In this document: positions 35,050 to 44,324 of the stretch, one piece after another | How the letters are laid out: each line of letters begins with the position of its first letter | Numbering within the stretch: position 1 is the first letter of the stretch | From: Pseudovibrio brasiliensis | GTDB taxonomy: Bacteria > Pseudomonadota > Alphaproteobacteria > Rhizobiales > Stappiaceae | Length of the DNA: 64,000 nucleotides | Direction: 5' to 3' | NCBI RefSeq assembly: GCF_018282095.1 | Contig: NZ_CP074128.1 | Span: forward strand, 248,001-312,000 | The notes under the pieces: model-generated | Told to the model about the DNA's origin: nothing | What the model saw: the letters and a program-made list of their open reading frames with translations, nothing else | Database searches by the model: none | Translations under genes and position numbers: made by a program

Positions 35050-35610
35050 ATGCGCAAAAATAAACGAGATGAACTCGTAGAAAAGGCGATGGAAACCTTC
35101 TACAGAAACGGGTTTCACGCCACCGGTATGGACATGCTGGTCGCTGAATCCGGCATTTCCAAAACCTCCATGTACAAGCACTTCAAAAGCAAGGAAGACC
35201 TGATCCTGGCTGCGCTTGGGTTGCGCGAGCAGCAGTTTCACGATTGGTCGACGAAGCGAGTGTCTGAGCTTGCCAGCGAGCCGAAAGATCAGCTGCTGGC
35301 TCTGTTTGATGTGCTGGGCGAATGGTTTCGCGAAGACACGTTCAAAAGCTGCATGTTCATCAAGGCCAGCTCTGAGTATCCGGAGCCCGATCATCCGATC
35401 CATCAACAAACCGTTGAACAGCGCAACACCATGTATCAGGGCGTGCTGACTCTGGTGGAAGCGGCGCATCTGAAGAACCCTGAAGCTCTGGCCCGCCAAC
35501 TGCTGATGCTGCAGGAAGGCGCGATTATTACCGCCCATTTCGGCAACAGTGATGACCCGGCTGGCGAAGCAAAGAATGCCGCCAAGGCGCTGATTGACGC
35601 TGCTTCCTGA
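35050..35610 (+). CDS. TetR family transcriptional repressor
   Basis: 186 residues: N-terminal HTH (AMETFYRNGFHATGMDMLVAE, then GISKTSMYKHFKSKEDLI) and a helical ligand-binding domain of the AcrR/YbiH-like type (CMFIKASSEYP). Divergent from the DUF1348 gene, with near-identical palindromes at both starts. The inducer is unknown, though a reactive small molecule is plausible given the neighbouring detoxification-type genes. Confidence 0.93.
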   Translation: MRKNKRDELVEKAMETFYRNGFHATGMDMLVAESGISKTSMYKHFKSKEDLILAALGLREQQFHDWSTKRVSELASEPKDQLLALFDVLGEWFREDTFKSCMFIKASSEYPEPDHPIHQQTVEQRNTMYQGVLTLVEAAHLKNPEALARQLLMLQEGAIITAHFGNSDDPAGEAKNAAKALIDAAS

Positions 35611-35818
35611 CAATCAGTCCTCTTTCTTGAAAAGAGATACGGGTTTAGTGAAGGATATCTGCGCCTTGCGTGGAGTCCTGGCTCCGGTCGCACGTCGCGC
35701 ATCCCTGATAATATTTGCATATACATATAAATCTGGTTAGCGTAGTCCCATGAGAGGCTCATGGGACGGTGTGCTTCTCACTTTAGGATCGACCACTTTC
35801 TGGGAGGGAGAAAGAGGG

Positions 35819-36610
35819 ATGCTGACCAAAAGCATATTGGAAGACCTTGGCGCGAAATTGATTTCCGGAGATGTGGAGGTGATTGATCTATCTGGTCGTT
35901 TAGGGCCGGATACGCCTATTTTACAGTTGCCGCCAGACTTTGCCAAAAACACGCCAAAAGTGGAGATTCATAAGATCTCTGAGTATGACGAGGACGGCCC
36001 GTTCTTTGCGTGGAACTGGATGAAATTGGGGGAGCACTCAGGCACCCACTTTGATGCACCGCACCACTGGATCACCGGCAAAGACTATGCAGATGGATAT
36101 ACTGACACCATCTCACCACAAAACTTCGTAGCACCTGTGAACGTGATCGACTGCTCTTCAGAGACCGCTGAGAATGCAGATTTTCTGCTGACAGCAGACC
36201 GCGTGAAGGAGTGGGAGGCGGAACACGGTGAGATCAATGCTGGTGAATGGGTCGTCATGCGCAGCGACTGGTATCACCGCAACACGGATGAAGCGAAGTT
36301 TCTCAATGTAGACGAAAACGGCCCGCACTCGCCGGGGCCAACCGTAGACTGTATCGAATATCTCCTCTCCAAGGGCATCCTTGGCTGGGGCAATGAGTGT
36401 ATCGGCACGGATGCAGGCTGTGCTGGTGGCATGGAACCGCCTTATCCGGCACACAACCTGCTGCATGCAGCCAACCGCTATGGTCTTGCCAGCCTTGCCA
36501 ATCTGGACAAGTTACCGCCCAAAGGCGCCATCCTGATCGCAGCCCCGCTGAAGATTGCCAATGGCACCGGCAGCCCGATCCGCGCACTGGCCTTGGTGCC
36601 AGCGAGTTAG
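35819..36610 (+). CDS. cyclase family protein (kynurenine formamidase-like metal hydrolase)
   Basis: 263 residues from ATG 35819, which has GGGAGG and AAGAGGG upstream; the extension to 35750 looks non-coding. The family motif H-x-G-T-H-x-D-x-P-x-H appears as HSGTHFDAPHHW, which binds Zn or Mn. Later AGEWVVMRSDW and GWGNECIGTD are usual. Relatives hydrolyse N-formylkynurenine, isatin or cyclic compounds. Isatin hydrolase is a relative, and an indole-producing tna operon lies in the same window, but nothing else links them. Confidence 0.87.
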   Translation: MLTKSILEDLGAKLISGDVEVIDLSGRLGPDTPILQLPPDFAKNTPKVEIHKISEYDEDGPFFAWNWMKLGEHSGTHFDAPHHWITGKDYADGYTDTISPQNFVAPVNVIDCSSETAENADFLLTADRVKEWEAEHGEINAGEWVVMRSDWYHRNTDEAKFLNVDENGPHSPGPTVDCIEYLLSKGILGWGNECIGTDAGCAGGMEPPYPAHNLLHAANRYGLASLANLDKLPPKGAILIAAPLKIANGTGSPIRALALVPAS

Positions 36611-36621
36611 GTGCAGGGAAA

Positions 36622-37107
36622 CTAAATTGATTGGCAGCGATCAGAGGATTGTTGCTGATCCTCCTCCGGTGTGCAATAGGGCTGTTCCAGCTCAAGAATG
36701 TTGCCTTCAGGATCATGCATATAGGTGATCAGGTGAGGTCTTTCTGAGGTTCCGAAGTTCGTGACTTCCCCCTGCCTGCTGCCACCTGCGGAAAGAACCT
36801 TCGTGATCAACTCGCGGAGGTTCGGCGTCTGAAACGCAAGATGACCAAAGCCAGTGGCATTTACGGGCGCAACACCGCAGTCTTCAGTTGTAGCATGCTG
36901 GTGAAGCTCCAGAAAGGGTGTGTCGCAATCGGGGAACTTCAGCCAGATCGACAAAATCTCGGAGTTAGGCAGACCGTTCCCTTTGGAGACCTTTTCACCT
37001 GACAGAACTCTGGCAGGCCGCATTTGCTCGCATTGGAATACGACTTCATAAAACGTAGCCAGAGCTTTTGCATCGCGAGCAACGAGGTTGATGTGGGTGA
37101 GTTTCAT
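36622..37107 (-). CDS. VOC family protein (glyoxalase/dioxygenase fold)
   Basis: 161 residues: a pair of beta-alpha-beta-beta-beta modules with metal-type ligands at LTHINLVARD (His), FLELHQHA (Glu/His), GFGHLAFQTPN (His) and NILELEQPY (Glu). Possible roles are glutathione or thiol transfer, or isomerisation. Its ATG overlaps the stop of the hydrolase gene upstream by 4 bp, so the two are coupled. Confidence 0.87.
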   Translation of the reverse strand: MKLTHINLVARDAKALATFYEVVFQCEQMRPARVLSGEKVSKGNGLPNSEILSIWLKFPDCDTPFLELHQHATTEDCGVAPVNATGFGHLAFQTPNLRELITKVLSAGGSRQGEVTNFGTSERPHLITYMHDPEGNILELEQPYCTPEEDQQQSSDRCQSI

Positions 37108-37952
37108 TTGCCCCGCACCTGTTCCACCATGCGTTTAATGGCCTCGATCACATACTCCGGCTTATCCTGCATCACGTTGTGTCCGCTACCCTTTGTGAAA
37201 ATGCTGGTGCGGTTTGAAGAAGTTGCAGTGAAGTCCGCATGAGCCTTGCGCATCTGCGCGACAACCTTTGCATCCTTCACCCACGAGGTTTCTGCCACAA
37301 TGTCGATGACAGGCAGATGCTGGGGGATAGCAACGGAGCCCATGCGCTGTGCTGTGGCTGGATAGGCTTTGATGACTGGGATGACGGTTTTCGCCAGTTC
37401 AGGCGCCGCTTTCTCAAGTACTTCAAAGCGTGGTGTGTATTCGGCTAGCACAAAGTTCACCAGCTCCGCGCTCATATCCTGCGGGATACCTGCATCAACA
37501 AACACGAGGCCTTGCACCTGCTCCAGTTCTTCCGCAAGTAAACTGGCGATGTAGCCGCCGTAGGAATGTGTAACGAGAATGATGGGGGCACTCTTTGTGA
37601 GGTTGGAGAGTGCGGCGATCAGATCTTTCGCCTCGTGCTCAACCGCATATCCCGCTTCCCACATTGGGTGAGGATCAAGGATGACACGGTCATAAACGGC
37701 TGTCTGAACACCAATGCTGCGTATCTGTGGTTCGATGTTGCTCCAGGCTGAGGCGTTGCTACCGTTGCCATGAATGAACACGACAACGGGTTGCCCCTCT
37801 CCTTTCACGTCCAGCGATAGTGGATAGAACTGTGTGGCCTTTGCCCCTGCTGTTGAGAGGAAGATGGCGAGCACTGCGGAAAGCAGGCGAGTGAAAATCG
37901 GCTGAAGATGCGGCACAGAATGAGCTTTCTGAAAAAGAGCACTGAAGGGCAA
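37104..37952 (-). CDS. alpha/beta hydrolase, probably exported
   Basis: 282 residues. An N-terminal hydrophobic stretch (about 22-40: LLSAVLAIFLSTAGAKA) looks like a signal peptide or anchor. The fold begins VVVFIHGNGSNASAW, with nucleophile elbow THSYGGY (Ser) and a terminal SGHNVMQDKPE (His). Substrate unknown. Divergent from an ArsR-type gene 144 bp away and coupled to the VOC gene. Confidence 0.87.
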   Translation of the reverse strand: MPFSALFQKAHSVPHLQPIFTRLLSAVLAIFLSTAGAKATQFYPLSLDVKGEGQPVVVFIHGNGSNASAWSNIEPQIRSIGVQTAVYDRVILDPHPMWEAGYAVEHEAKDLIAALSNLTKSAPIILVTHSYGGYIASLLAEELEQVQGLVFVDAGIPQDMSAELVNFVLAEYTPRFEVLEKAAPELAKTVIPVIKAYPATAQRMGSVAIPQHLPVIDIVAETSWVKDAKVVAQMRKAHADFTATSSNRTSIFTKGSGHNVMQDKPEYVIEAIKRMVEQVRGK

Positions 37953-38035
37953 TAGGCCAATAACACTCTATTTTCTGCGCGGTTTCAATGGTGCTGTGCG
38001 TAATGCAGCAAGAGACAATCGAGGTTGAATTTTGA

Positions 38036-38089
38036 ATATAGTTGATAAGCTATATTGTTGGATTGCTATATAGAGAATCAGCTATATAG
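38036..38089. promoter_or_regulatory. operator array for the ArsR-type repressor
   Basis: CTATATAG, itself a palindrome, occurs at 38066-38073 and 38082-38089, and ATATAG/CTATAT halves lie at 38036-38041 and 38050-38055. The array ends 7 bp before the ArsR-type start codon and fills the divergent promoter region with the hydrolase gene. Confidence 0.5.
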
Positions 38090-38096
38090 TTAGTGC

Positions 38097-38411
38097 ATGA
38101 GCTTGATTGAGATCCTTAAAACACTGGCCAACGAGAACAGATTGACCATCCTGGAATGGCTTCAGGATCCTGTGGCGCATTTTCCGCCGCAGAAGAATGG
38201 CGATCTGATTGAACACGGCGTGTGTTTGGGGGCAATTGCTCGAAAACTCGGCATTTCTCAGCCCACTGCGACCAATCATATGAAGGTGCTGGTGAATGCC
38301 GGATTGGTGACGCCCACGCGCAACAGCAACTGGGTGTATTTTCGCCTGAACAAGGAGGCTGTTTCTCTTTTCCTTGATGACCTTCAAAACAAGGTCGCCA
38401 CACAAAAATAA
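38097..38411 (+). CDS. ArsR/SmtB-like HTH regulator
   Basis: 104 residues with a winged HTH: LKTLANENRLTILEWLQDP, then CLGAIARKLGISQPTATNHM and KVLVNAGLVTPTRNSNWVYF. No metal-binding cysteine pair of the ArsR type is seen in the recognition helix, so it may sense something other than metal. There is almost no ribosome site; the palindromes run to 7 bp before ATG 38097, so the mRNA could have a very short leader. Probably controls itself and the divergent hydrolase/VOC pair. Confidence 0.88.
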   Translation: MSLIEILKTLANENRLTILEWLQDPVAHFPPQKNGDLIEHGVCLGAIARKLGISQPTATNHMKVLVNAGLVTPTRNSNWVYFRLNKEAVSLFLDDLQNKVATQK

Positions 38412-38544
38412 CTCGCCGACGCAAACTGCAAGCTGATCTTCTTAGGCTGATGGCCTTACCCCACCTCCCCTGATCTTCAGCGGATCACCTTGTGCCGCGA
38501 GCACCCCTGTTCATTTCCTCATCCAATTATGTCTGGAATACAGA

Positions 38545-39747
38545 GTGAAAAGCTCCGTTTTTTTGTTCTTTGGCTCCATGTTCGGTTCCCGTTTGGGGGA
38601 CCAACTGCTGCTTTTCGTCGTTCCTCTTGTTGTCTTCCAAACCACCGGTAGTGTGTCGCTTTCCGGTCTTGCCTTCGCCGCTGAAACGCTGCCGCGTATC
38701 CTGTGCTTTCCCGTCTGCGGAATTCTGGCGGACCGCTTTTCTCCCGTCACGTTGGTTCGTATCTCGCAGGCGGGCCGCTCACTCGTGTGTGCCATAGGTC
38801 TGCTTGGTCAATACTTCATGCCTCATGTGGGCTGGATTGTTGCTATCGCCGCGCTTTCCGGTGTGCTCACCACGCAAGGGTTCATGGCCCGTGAAGTGAT
38901 GCTGCCGCAGATCTTTAAGGATGTGACCTTCACCAAGGTGCAATCCTACGCGCAGAGTGTGGACCAGATCTGCGTGGTTCTTGGCCCGGTGATTGCAGCC
39001 GCACTGTTCAACCTGTTCGGCTGGGAAATTGTGGTCGTCATGTCAGGTGCCCTGTTTGTCAGCGCTGATGCACTCATCTCCATCTGGCGCCGACTGAGTG
39101 ATGTGGAGCTGAAGGAAGCCAAACCGCTGGAAGGCCACTGGACCAAACCTTTCCGCACCGCGCTCAACCACCTGTTTTATCTGCCGGGTCTGAAGCGCAT
39201 CGTGGCACTCACCGCGCTGGTCAATCTGGTCTTCGGTGTTACGCTGGCAACGTCCGCCAGTATGGTCACCGGCCTCTATGAACAGTCAGAGGAATACTAC
39301 GCCCTGTTGCAATCTGTTGGGGCGATTGCGACCTTCGCGGTTTTGCTGGTCACTGGTGCGAGCCGTCTTAAGCTCACTCATATCGGCATCATCTCCTACA
39401 GCGGACTGGTGATTGGCGGTGTGATCACCGGATTCACCAGCAACTACTGGATTTACCTGCTGGGCTACTGTGTGATCCTTGGCTTCGACAGCATGTTCAA
39501 CGTCTACATCCGCAGTGCACGGCAGAAGATCATTCCGCCGGAAGACTACGGCAAAACGGTTGGTGTGATCATCCTGTTCAACAACTTCACTCTGCCGCTG
39601 TCTGGTCTGCTGGTTGGTCTGGTGACCTCTGTTGAATACACCGGCTGGCTGATCCTCGCCCTCACCGCGTTCATCGCCAGCACCGGTCTGGCTCTCAGCC
39701 TTGTCGGTGGATCTGCTCAGCCCGCCGAGGCCAGCGAGACGCAATAA
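38545..39747 (+). CDS. MFS transporter (EntS/MFS_3-like)
   Basis: 400 residues, about 12 membrane helices, with GSRLGDQLLLFVVPLVV in helix 1 and GILADRFSP (the MFS motif A region between helices 2 and 3). This subgroup includes siderophore and macrolide exporters. The start is GTG 38545 with a weak ribosome site; the first in-frame ATG (38578) would cut into helix 1. A hairpin terminator follows. Substrate unknown. Confidence 0.87.
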   Translation: MKSSVFLFFGSMFGSRLGDQLLLFVVPLVVFQTTGSVSLSGLAFAAETLPRILCFPVCGILADRFSPVTLVRISQAGRSLVCAIGLLGQYFMPHVGWIVAIAALSGVLTTQGFMAREVMLPQIFKDVTFTKVQSYAQSVDQICVVLGPVIAAALFNLFGWEIVVVMSGALFVSADALISIWRRLSDVELKEAKPLEGHWTKPFRTALNHLFYLPGLKRIVALTALVNLVFGVTLATSASMVTGLYEQSEEYYALLQSVGAIATFAVLLVTGASRLKLTHIGIISYSGLVIGGVITGFTSNYWIYLLGYCVILGFDSMFNVYIRSARQKIIPPEDYGKTVGVIILFNNFTLPLSGLLVGLVTSVEYTGWLILALTAFIASTGLALSLVGGSAQPAEASETQ

Positions 39748-39765
39748 GCCTGCGTGCTTACTCAA

Positions 39766-39805
39766 GCCACGCCCCTGAATTGCCATGGGGTGTGGCTGTT
39801 TCTTT
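39766..39805 (+). terminator. intrinsic terminator after the MFS gene
   Basis: GCCACGCCCC (39766-39775) pairs with GGGGTGTGGC (39787-39796) with one G-T pair, followed by TGTTTCTTT. Confidence 0.6.
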
Positions 39806-39895
39806 GGCTGGCGTAACCACTTCCCCATGCTGGATCTTTATGCTGCTTTCCGTGTTTCCAACTGGAGGCACGGGGATATTGCAAGGGTTCGTTTC

Positions 39896-40960
39896 ATGCC
39901 AGCCGATTCCAGCCTGCCAGACCAGCCGGAAGAGTCCGGCCCGTTCTTCTCCAGATGGATGAAAGAGAGCCGAGAGATCATTCCCGGCCTCATCATCGCA
40001 ACAGTGATCGCCATTGCCGCGCGTTACATCTCGGAGCATCAGGGCGGTCCGGTGATGCTGTACGCCTTGCTTATCGGCATGGCGGTGCATTCCATTTATG
40101 AGGATGGCAACTGTCAGGCAGGCTTGAGTTTTGCCGCCAAGAAGGTGCTGCGTTTGGGCGTGATCCTGCTGGGCCTGCGGGTTTCCTTTGCGCAGATCCT
40201 TGAGCTGGGCTGGCAAACTCTGGCGCTGGTGATCCTTTCTGTGCTCGCCATGCTGTTTGTCGGGCTTATCGTAGCGAGGCTGCTGGGTCGATCCGCCAGT
40301 TTTGGTCTTTTGACTGGTGGTGCTGTTGGTATCTGCGGTGCTTCCGCAGCGCTGGCGATTTCCTCTGTGCTGCCGAGTTCGAAGGAAAATGAGCAGAACA
40401 CCCTGTTTACGGTGATTGCTGTCACCGCCCTCTCCACGCTTGCCATGATCCTTTACCCCAGCATCGGCCAGATGTTCGGCCTCAATGATGTGCAGCTTGG
40501 CATCTTCTTTGGCGCAACCATTCATGATGTGGCGCAGGTAGTCGGGGCTGGTTTTGCGGTGTCGGACAGCGCAGGAGAAATCGGGACGGTGGTTAAGCTG
40601 ATGCGGGTGATGATGCTTCTGCCGGTTATCTTCATCATCTCCCTCTGGTCCGCCAAATGGCTGCACGCCAAAGGCAAGGCCACGACGGCAACGCTGGAGG
40701 CCAAAGCCCCTGTCCCCTACTTCGCTTTCGGTTTCGCTGCTCTGGTAGTGGTCAACTCACTGGGCTGGATACCGGAAACACCACGCCTGATCCTCGTGGA
40801 TGCGTCCACTTGGTGCCTCGTCATCGCGATTTCAGCTTTGGGTGTTATGACCACCCTGAAAACTCTCGTCAGTCTCGGCCATCAGCACCTGTTCGTCATC
40901 GTCGCGGAGACCCTTCTCCTCCTCGGCGGGATCATCCTTGCAATCAAATATCTGCTTTAG
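39896..40960 (+). CDS. YeiH/UPF0324 family putative sulfate exporter
   Basis: About 354 residues, 10 or so membrane helices, with LRLGVILLGLRVSFAQIL, GICGASAALAISSVLPSS and FFGATIHDVAQVVGAGF, all characteristic of the Cons_hypoth698/YeiH family. Start placed at ATG 39896 with AAGGG upstream; the longer frame to 39785 is unlikely. The transported ion is not firmly established for the family. Its 3' end overlaps the convergent membrane-protein gene by 17 bp. Confidence 0.88.
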   Translation: MPADSSLPDQPEESGPFFSRWMKESREIIPGLIIATVIAIAARYISEHQGGPVMLYALLIGMAVHSIYEDGNCQAGLSFAAKKVLRLGVILLGLRVSFAQILELGWQTLALVILSVLAMLFVGLIVARLLGRSASFGLLTGGAVGICGASAALAISSVLPSSKENEQNTLFTVIAVTALSTLAMILYPSIGQMFGLNDVQLGIFFGATIHDVAQVVGAGFAVSDSAGEIGTVVKLMRVMMLLPVIFIISLWSAKWLHAKGKATTATLEAKAPVPYFAFGFAALVVVNSLGWIPETPRLILVDASTWCLVIAISALGVMTTLKTLVSLGHQHLFVIVAETLLLLGGIILAIKYLL

Positions 40961-41399
40961 GACTGTGAGGGTTCTGAGGGATGCGACGCCAATAAACGAA
41001 TGCGTAGCCAATGGTGCAGGCGAGCCCCAAGAATATCAGGAAACCATCCAGCCTTGTAACCGATGGCGTCGCGATGAGTGGCAGGAGCAGGATGGCTGTA
41101 GCGCTTCCAGCTAGGTAGGCGAACAGGACTGCTGGAATGGTAAGCCTCAACCGTGTCTTTCTGAGGATGAGGTAGAAGACGATGGCTGCCGGTATGGCGG
41201 GGCCTAGGATGAAAGGGATGAACGTTGTGAGCGGGATCCTGTCCTGCAGAATGTACAGGAGCACAAAGCCGACAGGTGGGAAGATGGCGAGCAGGTAGAA
41301 GCCAAGAAAAGCGGTGACCCCAGCCAACGTCAGGGCCAGAAGGTAAACCGGATAGCTCTGCAAAAATTCGAGAATCTTACCTTTGGTCAGGTCACCCAT
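40944..41399 (-). CDS. small membrane protein, unknown function
   Basis: 151 residues from ATG 41399, which has AGGAG at a good distance; the extension to 41465 is unlikely. Four or five hydrophobic helices are visible (YLLALTLAGVTAFLGFYLL; GFVLLYIL; IPAAIVFYLIL; LFAYLAGSATAILLL; FLIFLGLACTIGYAF). No family recognised. Convergent with, and overlapping, the YeiH-type gene. Confidence 0.75.
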   Translation of the reverse strand: MGDLTKGKILEFLQSYPVYLLALTLAGVTAFLGFYLLAIFPPVGFVLLYILQDRIPLTTFIPFILGPAIPAAIVFYLILRKTRLRLTIPAVLFAYLAGSATAILLLPLIATPSVTRLDGFLIFLGLACTIGYAFVYWRRIPQNPHSPKADI

Positions 41400-41659
41400 A
41401 ATTTTCTCCTGAAAACAACAATCTAATGATTGAATCGCGCAATGAAGTCCACTCTGTGCACTCAAAAATGTTGTTTGTTAGGAACTTTCATCTCTACGCA
41501 AAACTCCTGAATTGGCTGATGCAATTCGCGTCTTTGCGCGCTATAAGTTGTGGGTGCAAGTTTGGTGGTGACACGCGGGAGGTGTGCGCCGCATTCAACA
41601 ACTTTGGGGAGGGCCCGCCATTTTCGGTGGGTCGATTACAAGACGTATAGGTTTAAAAT

Positions 41660-42769
41660 ATGGATACACGCGCCGCTGTCGCTTATAAAGCCGGAGCCCC
41701 TCTTTCCATCGAAACGGTTCAGCTAGAAGGCCCGAAACCCTTTGAGGTTCTGGTTGAAATTATGGCAACTGGCGTATGCCATACGGATGCCTTCACCCTT
41801 TCCGGTGATGACCCTGAGGGTCTGTTCCCAGCCATTTTAGGCCACGAAGGCGCTGGCATCGTGCGCGAAGTTGGCAAAGGCGTCACCTCGCTGAAGCCGG
41901 GCGATCACGTGATCCCGCTTTACACACCTGAGTGCCGCGAGTGTGAGTACTGCCTCAACCCAAAAACCAACCTGTGTCAGTCCATCCGCACAACACAGGG
42001 CGCGGGTGTGATGCCGGACGGCACCAGCCGTTTCTCCATCAATGGTGAGAAAGTTCACCACTACATGGGCACCAGCACCTTCTCCAACTTCACCGTTCTG
42101 CCAGAGATCTCCCTTGCGAAGATTCGTCAGGATGCACCGTTCGATAAGGTTTGCTACATCGGCTGCGGCGTGACTACAGGCGTTGGTGCTGTGATCAACA
42201 CAGCAAAGGCAGAGCCGGGCTGTAAGGCTGTTGTGTTCGGCCTCGGCGGTATCGGCCTTAATGTTGTGCAGGGCCTGCGTCTGATCGGTGCGGACCAGAT
42301 TGTTGGCGTGGACCTGAACCCAGCCAAGAAAGATCTGGCTGAAAAGTACGGTATGACCGACTTCGTGAACCCGAAGGAAGTTGAAGGCGATCTGGTGCCT
42401 TACCTTGTTGACCTGACAGGCGGCGGTGCGGACTACTCCTTCGAGTGTATCGGCCACCCAACCACCATGCGTCAGGCACTTGAGTGCTGTCATAAAGGCT
42501 GGGGCGAAAGCATCATCATCGGCGTTGCTGGTGCTGGTCAGGAAATCTCCACCCGTCCATTCCAGTTGGTCACTGGCCGCTCCTGGAGAGGCACTGCATT
42601 TGGTGGTGCGCGTGGTCGTACGGATGTGCCGAAGATCGTGGACTGGTACATGGATGGCAAGATCGACATTGACCACATGATCACCCACACCATGCCTCTG
42701 GAAGAGATCAACACGGCGTTTGATCTGATGCATGAAGGCAAGTCCATCCGTTCGGTTGTGACGTTCTAG
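41660..42769 (+). CDS. adhC: S-(hydroxymethyl)glutathione dehydrogenase / class III alcohol dehydrogenase
   Basis: 369-residue zinc MDR enzyme oxidising S-hydroxymethylglutathione (formaldehyde plus glutathione) to S-formylglutathione with NAD; it also reduces S-nitrosoglutathione. Visible: catalytic zinc site [14 protein letters not shown] and GHEGAGIV, structural zinc cysteines in [15 protein letters not shown], Rossmann loop [12 protein letters not shown] and the family-typical TSTFSNFTV. It precedes the S-formylglutathione hydrolase gene, with which it forms the glutathione formaldehyde-detoxification route; the demethylating oxidases elsewhere in the window are possible formaldehyde sources. 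Confidence 0.96.
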   Translation: MDTRAAVAYKAGAPLSIETVQLEGPKPFEVLVEIMATGVCHTDAFTLSGDDPEGLFPAILGHEGAGIVREVGKGVTSLKPGDHVIPLYTPECRECEYCLNPKTNLCQSIRTTQGAGVMPDGTSRFSINGEKVHHYMGTSTFSNFTVLPEISLAKIRQDAPFDKVCYIGCGVTTGVGAVINTAKAEPGCKAVVFGLGGIGLNVVQGLRLIGADQIVGVDLNPAKKDLAEKYGMTDFVNPKEVEGDLVPYLVDLTGGGADYSFECIGHPTTMRQALECCHKGWGESIIIGVAGAGQEISTRPFQLVTGRSWRGTAFGGARGRTDVPKIVDWYMDGKIDIDHMITHTMPLEEINTAFDLMHEGKSIRSVVTF

Positions 42770-42796
42770 AGCCTTCCTCTGGTTATTCGTATTGAT

Positions 42797-42838
42797 AAGG
42801 TCTAAGCGGGCATCCAACCTGCTTAGACCTTCATTTTA
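42797..42838 (+). terminator. intrinsic terminator after adhC
   Basis: AAGGTCTAAGC (42797-42807) pairs perfectly with GCTTAGACCTT (42821-42831), followed by CATTTTAAT. Confidence 0.75.
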
Positions 42839-42840
42839 AT

Positions 42841-42883
42841 GCGTATTCTTTTCCGAAAACCGGAACCACTTTTCGGGAATGCG
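42841..42883. repeat. Hyphomicrobiales-type palindromic intergenic repeat
   Basis: An imperfect palindrome built around TTTTCCGAAAACCGG and CCACTTTTCGGGAA, with outer arms GCGTATTC/GAATGCGC. I recognise this as a small dispersed element common between genes of Rhizobium- and Brucella-like genomes. It sits directly before the fghA start, so it is part of that gene's 5' region. Confidence 0.6.
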
Positions 42884-42899
42884 CAGTCAGAGAGCTATT

Positions 42900-43736
42900 A
42901 TGATTGAGCTGATCCAAAGCTGGCGCTGTTTTGATGGTGAGCAGCGCGTTTACCGCCATGACAGCACGTCCACCGGGACGCCAATGGAATTTGCAGTGTT
43001 TCTGCCGCGCCGGGCGCTGAACGGTGAAGAGTGCCCTACCCTGATGTTCCTCTCCGGTCTCACCTGCACCTGGGAGAACATGGTCTCCAAAGCAGGCAGC
43101 CAGCGTGCTGCTGCTGAGATGGGCATGATCATCGTTGCGCCTGATACATCCCCACGCGGTGATGATGTGGCAGACGATGATGGCTGGGACATGGGCAAAA
43201 GCGCAGGCTTCTACCTGAACGCCACGCAGGAGCCATGGGCCAAGCACTACCGCATGGAAGAGTACATCACGCAGGAGCTGCCGGAGATTCTGGAAGAACA
43301 CTTCCCGATTGATCTGAGTGCTCTGGGCATCACCGGCCACTCTATGGGCGGTCATGGTGCGTTGACCCTTGCGATGAAAAATCCGGGCCTGTTCAAAAGC
43401 GTTTCTGCCTTTGCACCAATCGTGAATCCAATCAACTGCCCTTGGGGTGAGAAGGCATTCTCCGGTTATCTGGGTGAAGACCGGTCCACATGGGCAAACT
43501 ATGATGCGTGTGAGTTGCTCAAATCCCGCGGCTGGAAAGGCCGTATTCTGATTGATCAGGGCTCTGCGGATGGCTTCCTTGAAGAGCAGCTGAAACCTTG
43601 GGTCTTTGAGAAGGCTTGCCGGGATGAAGGCGTTGATCTGACCCTGCGCATGCATGGTGGGTATGATCACAGCTACTACTGCATTGCGTCCTTTATGCAG
43701 GACCACATTGCATGGCACTATGACGAATTGGTCTAG
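42900..43736 (+). CDS. fghA: S-formylglutathione hydrolase
   Basis: 278-residue esterase D-family serine hydrolase releasing formate and glutathione. Motifs: MFLSGLTCTWENMVSKAG, VAPDTSPRGDDV, GFYLNATQEPW, nucleophile elbow GHSMGGHGA (Ser148), FAPIVNP and the terminal GGYDHSYYCI (His). The true start is ATG 42900 (MIELIQSW), where homology begins. It follows adhC but is separated from it by a terminator and a palindromic repeat, so it probably has its own promoter. Confidence 0.95.
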   Translation: MIELIQSWRCFDGEQRVYRHDSTSTGTPMEFAVFLPRRALNGEECPTLMFLSGLTCTWENMVSKAGSQRAAAEMGMIIVAPDTSPRGDDVADDDGWDMGKSAGFYLNATQEPWAKHYRMEEYITQELPEILEEHFPIDLSALGITGHSMGGHGALTLAMKNPGLFKSVSAFAPIVNPINCPWGEKAFSGYLGEDRSTWANYDACELLKSRGWKGRILIDQGSADGFLEEQLKPWVFEKACRDEGVDLTLRMHGGYDHSYYCIASFMQDHIAWHYDELV

Positions 43737-43852
43737 CGGTTTACGTATACTAGACCTTTGAGGCGCTTGTTATCGCCACAGATAGTGGTTAAGTAGCTGA
43801 AATAATTTGGAGGGTTTGCCCTCCCGAAACAGAAAAACAGCCAGAGGATCAG

Positions 43853-44143
43853 ATGTCCGAATTCATCCAGAAGATCGTATCCGGAATCAACGACAAGCTT
43901 GATGGCGTCGATATGTCAAAGTCTATCGCGCTCAACATCAAGGATGAGGGCTCCATCATCGTTGACGAGAACGGTGCGCGCGCAGAAGAAGCAGAGGCAG
44001 ACTGCACAATCTCTTGTTCTGCAAAGACCTTCAAAGGCTTGGTGGATGGTTCCGTCAACCCGATGACTGCGGTGATGATGGGCAAGATCAAGATTGGCGG
44101 CGACAAGATGGTTGCCATGAACCTGGGCAAGATCCTCGGCTAA
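43853..44143 (+). CDS. SCP2 sterol-binding domain protein
   Basis: 96 residues forming a single SCP-2 fold: ISCSAKTFKGLVDGSVNPMTAVMMGKIKIGGD is typical in content, with the C-terminal MAMNLGKIL-like helix. Such proteins bind acyl-CoA or other lipids and may act as carriers. A GGAGGG-tttg-CCCTCC hairpin (43809-43824) lies in its leader, and a terminator follows, so it is a single-gene unit. Confidence 0.9.
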   Translation: MSEFIQKIVSGINDKLDGVDMSKSIALNIKDEGSIIVDENGARAEEAEADCTISCSAKTFKGLVDGSVNPMTAVMMGKIKIGGDKMVAMNLGKILG

Positions 44144-44168
44144 GCTGATCCAGCTTCTGTTCATGAGA

Positions 44169-44197
44169 ACCCCGCTTCCTCGTGAGGTGGGGTCTTT
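44169..44197 (+). terminator. intrinsic terminator after the SCP2 gene
   Basis: ACCCC (44169-44173) with GGGGT (44189-44193), extended by inner CCT/AGG pairs, followed by CTTTCTTTG. Confidence 0.7.
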
Positions 44198-44324
44198 CTT
44201 TGCTTTTGACAAGACCTCTCAACAGACTGATTACAGTTTTCGGAAGATCAGCCAGACTGCAGGGATGGCTCCTTAAGTGTTTTGTGGCCAACTGCGCTCA
44301 CCTGAAATCATGAGGGCGTGAGCC

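Noticed and set aside
39286-40666. Long minus-strand frames over the MFS and YeiH genes
   Set aside because: Gln/His/Asp-rich translations opposite membrane-protein genes are usual artefacts.
42841-42883. Palindrome before fghA as a second terminator of adhC
   Set aside because: A normal terminator already lies at 42797-42838, and the sequence matches a dispersed repeat type without a T-run.
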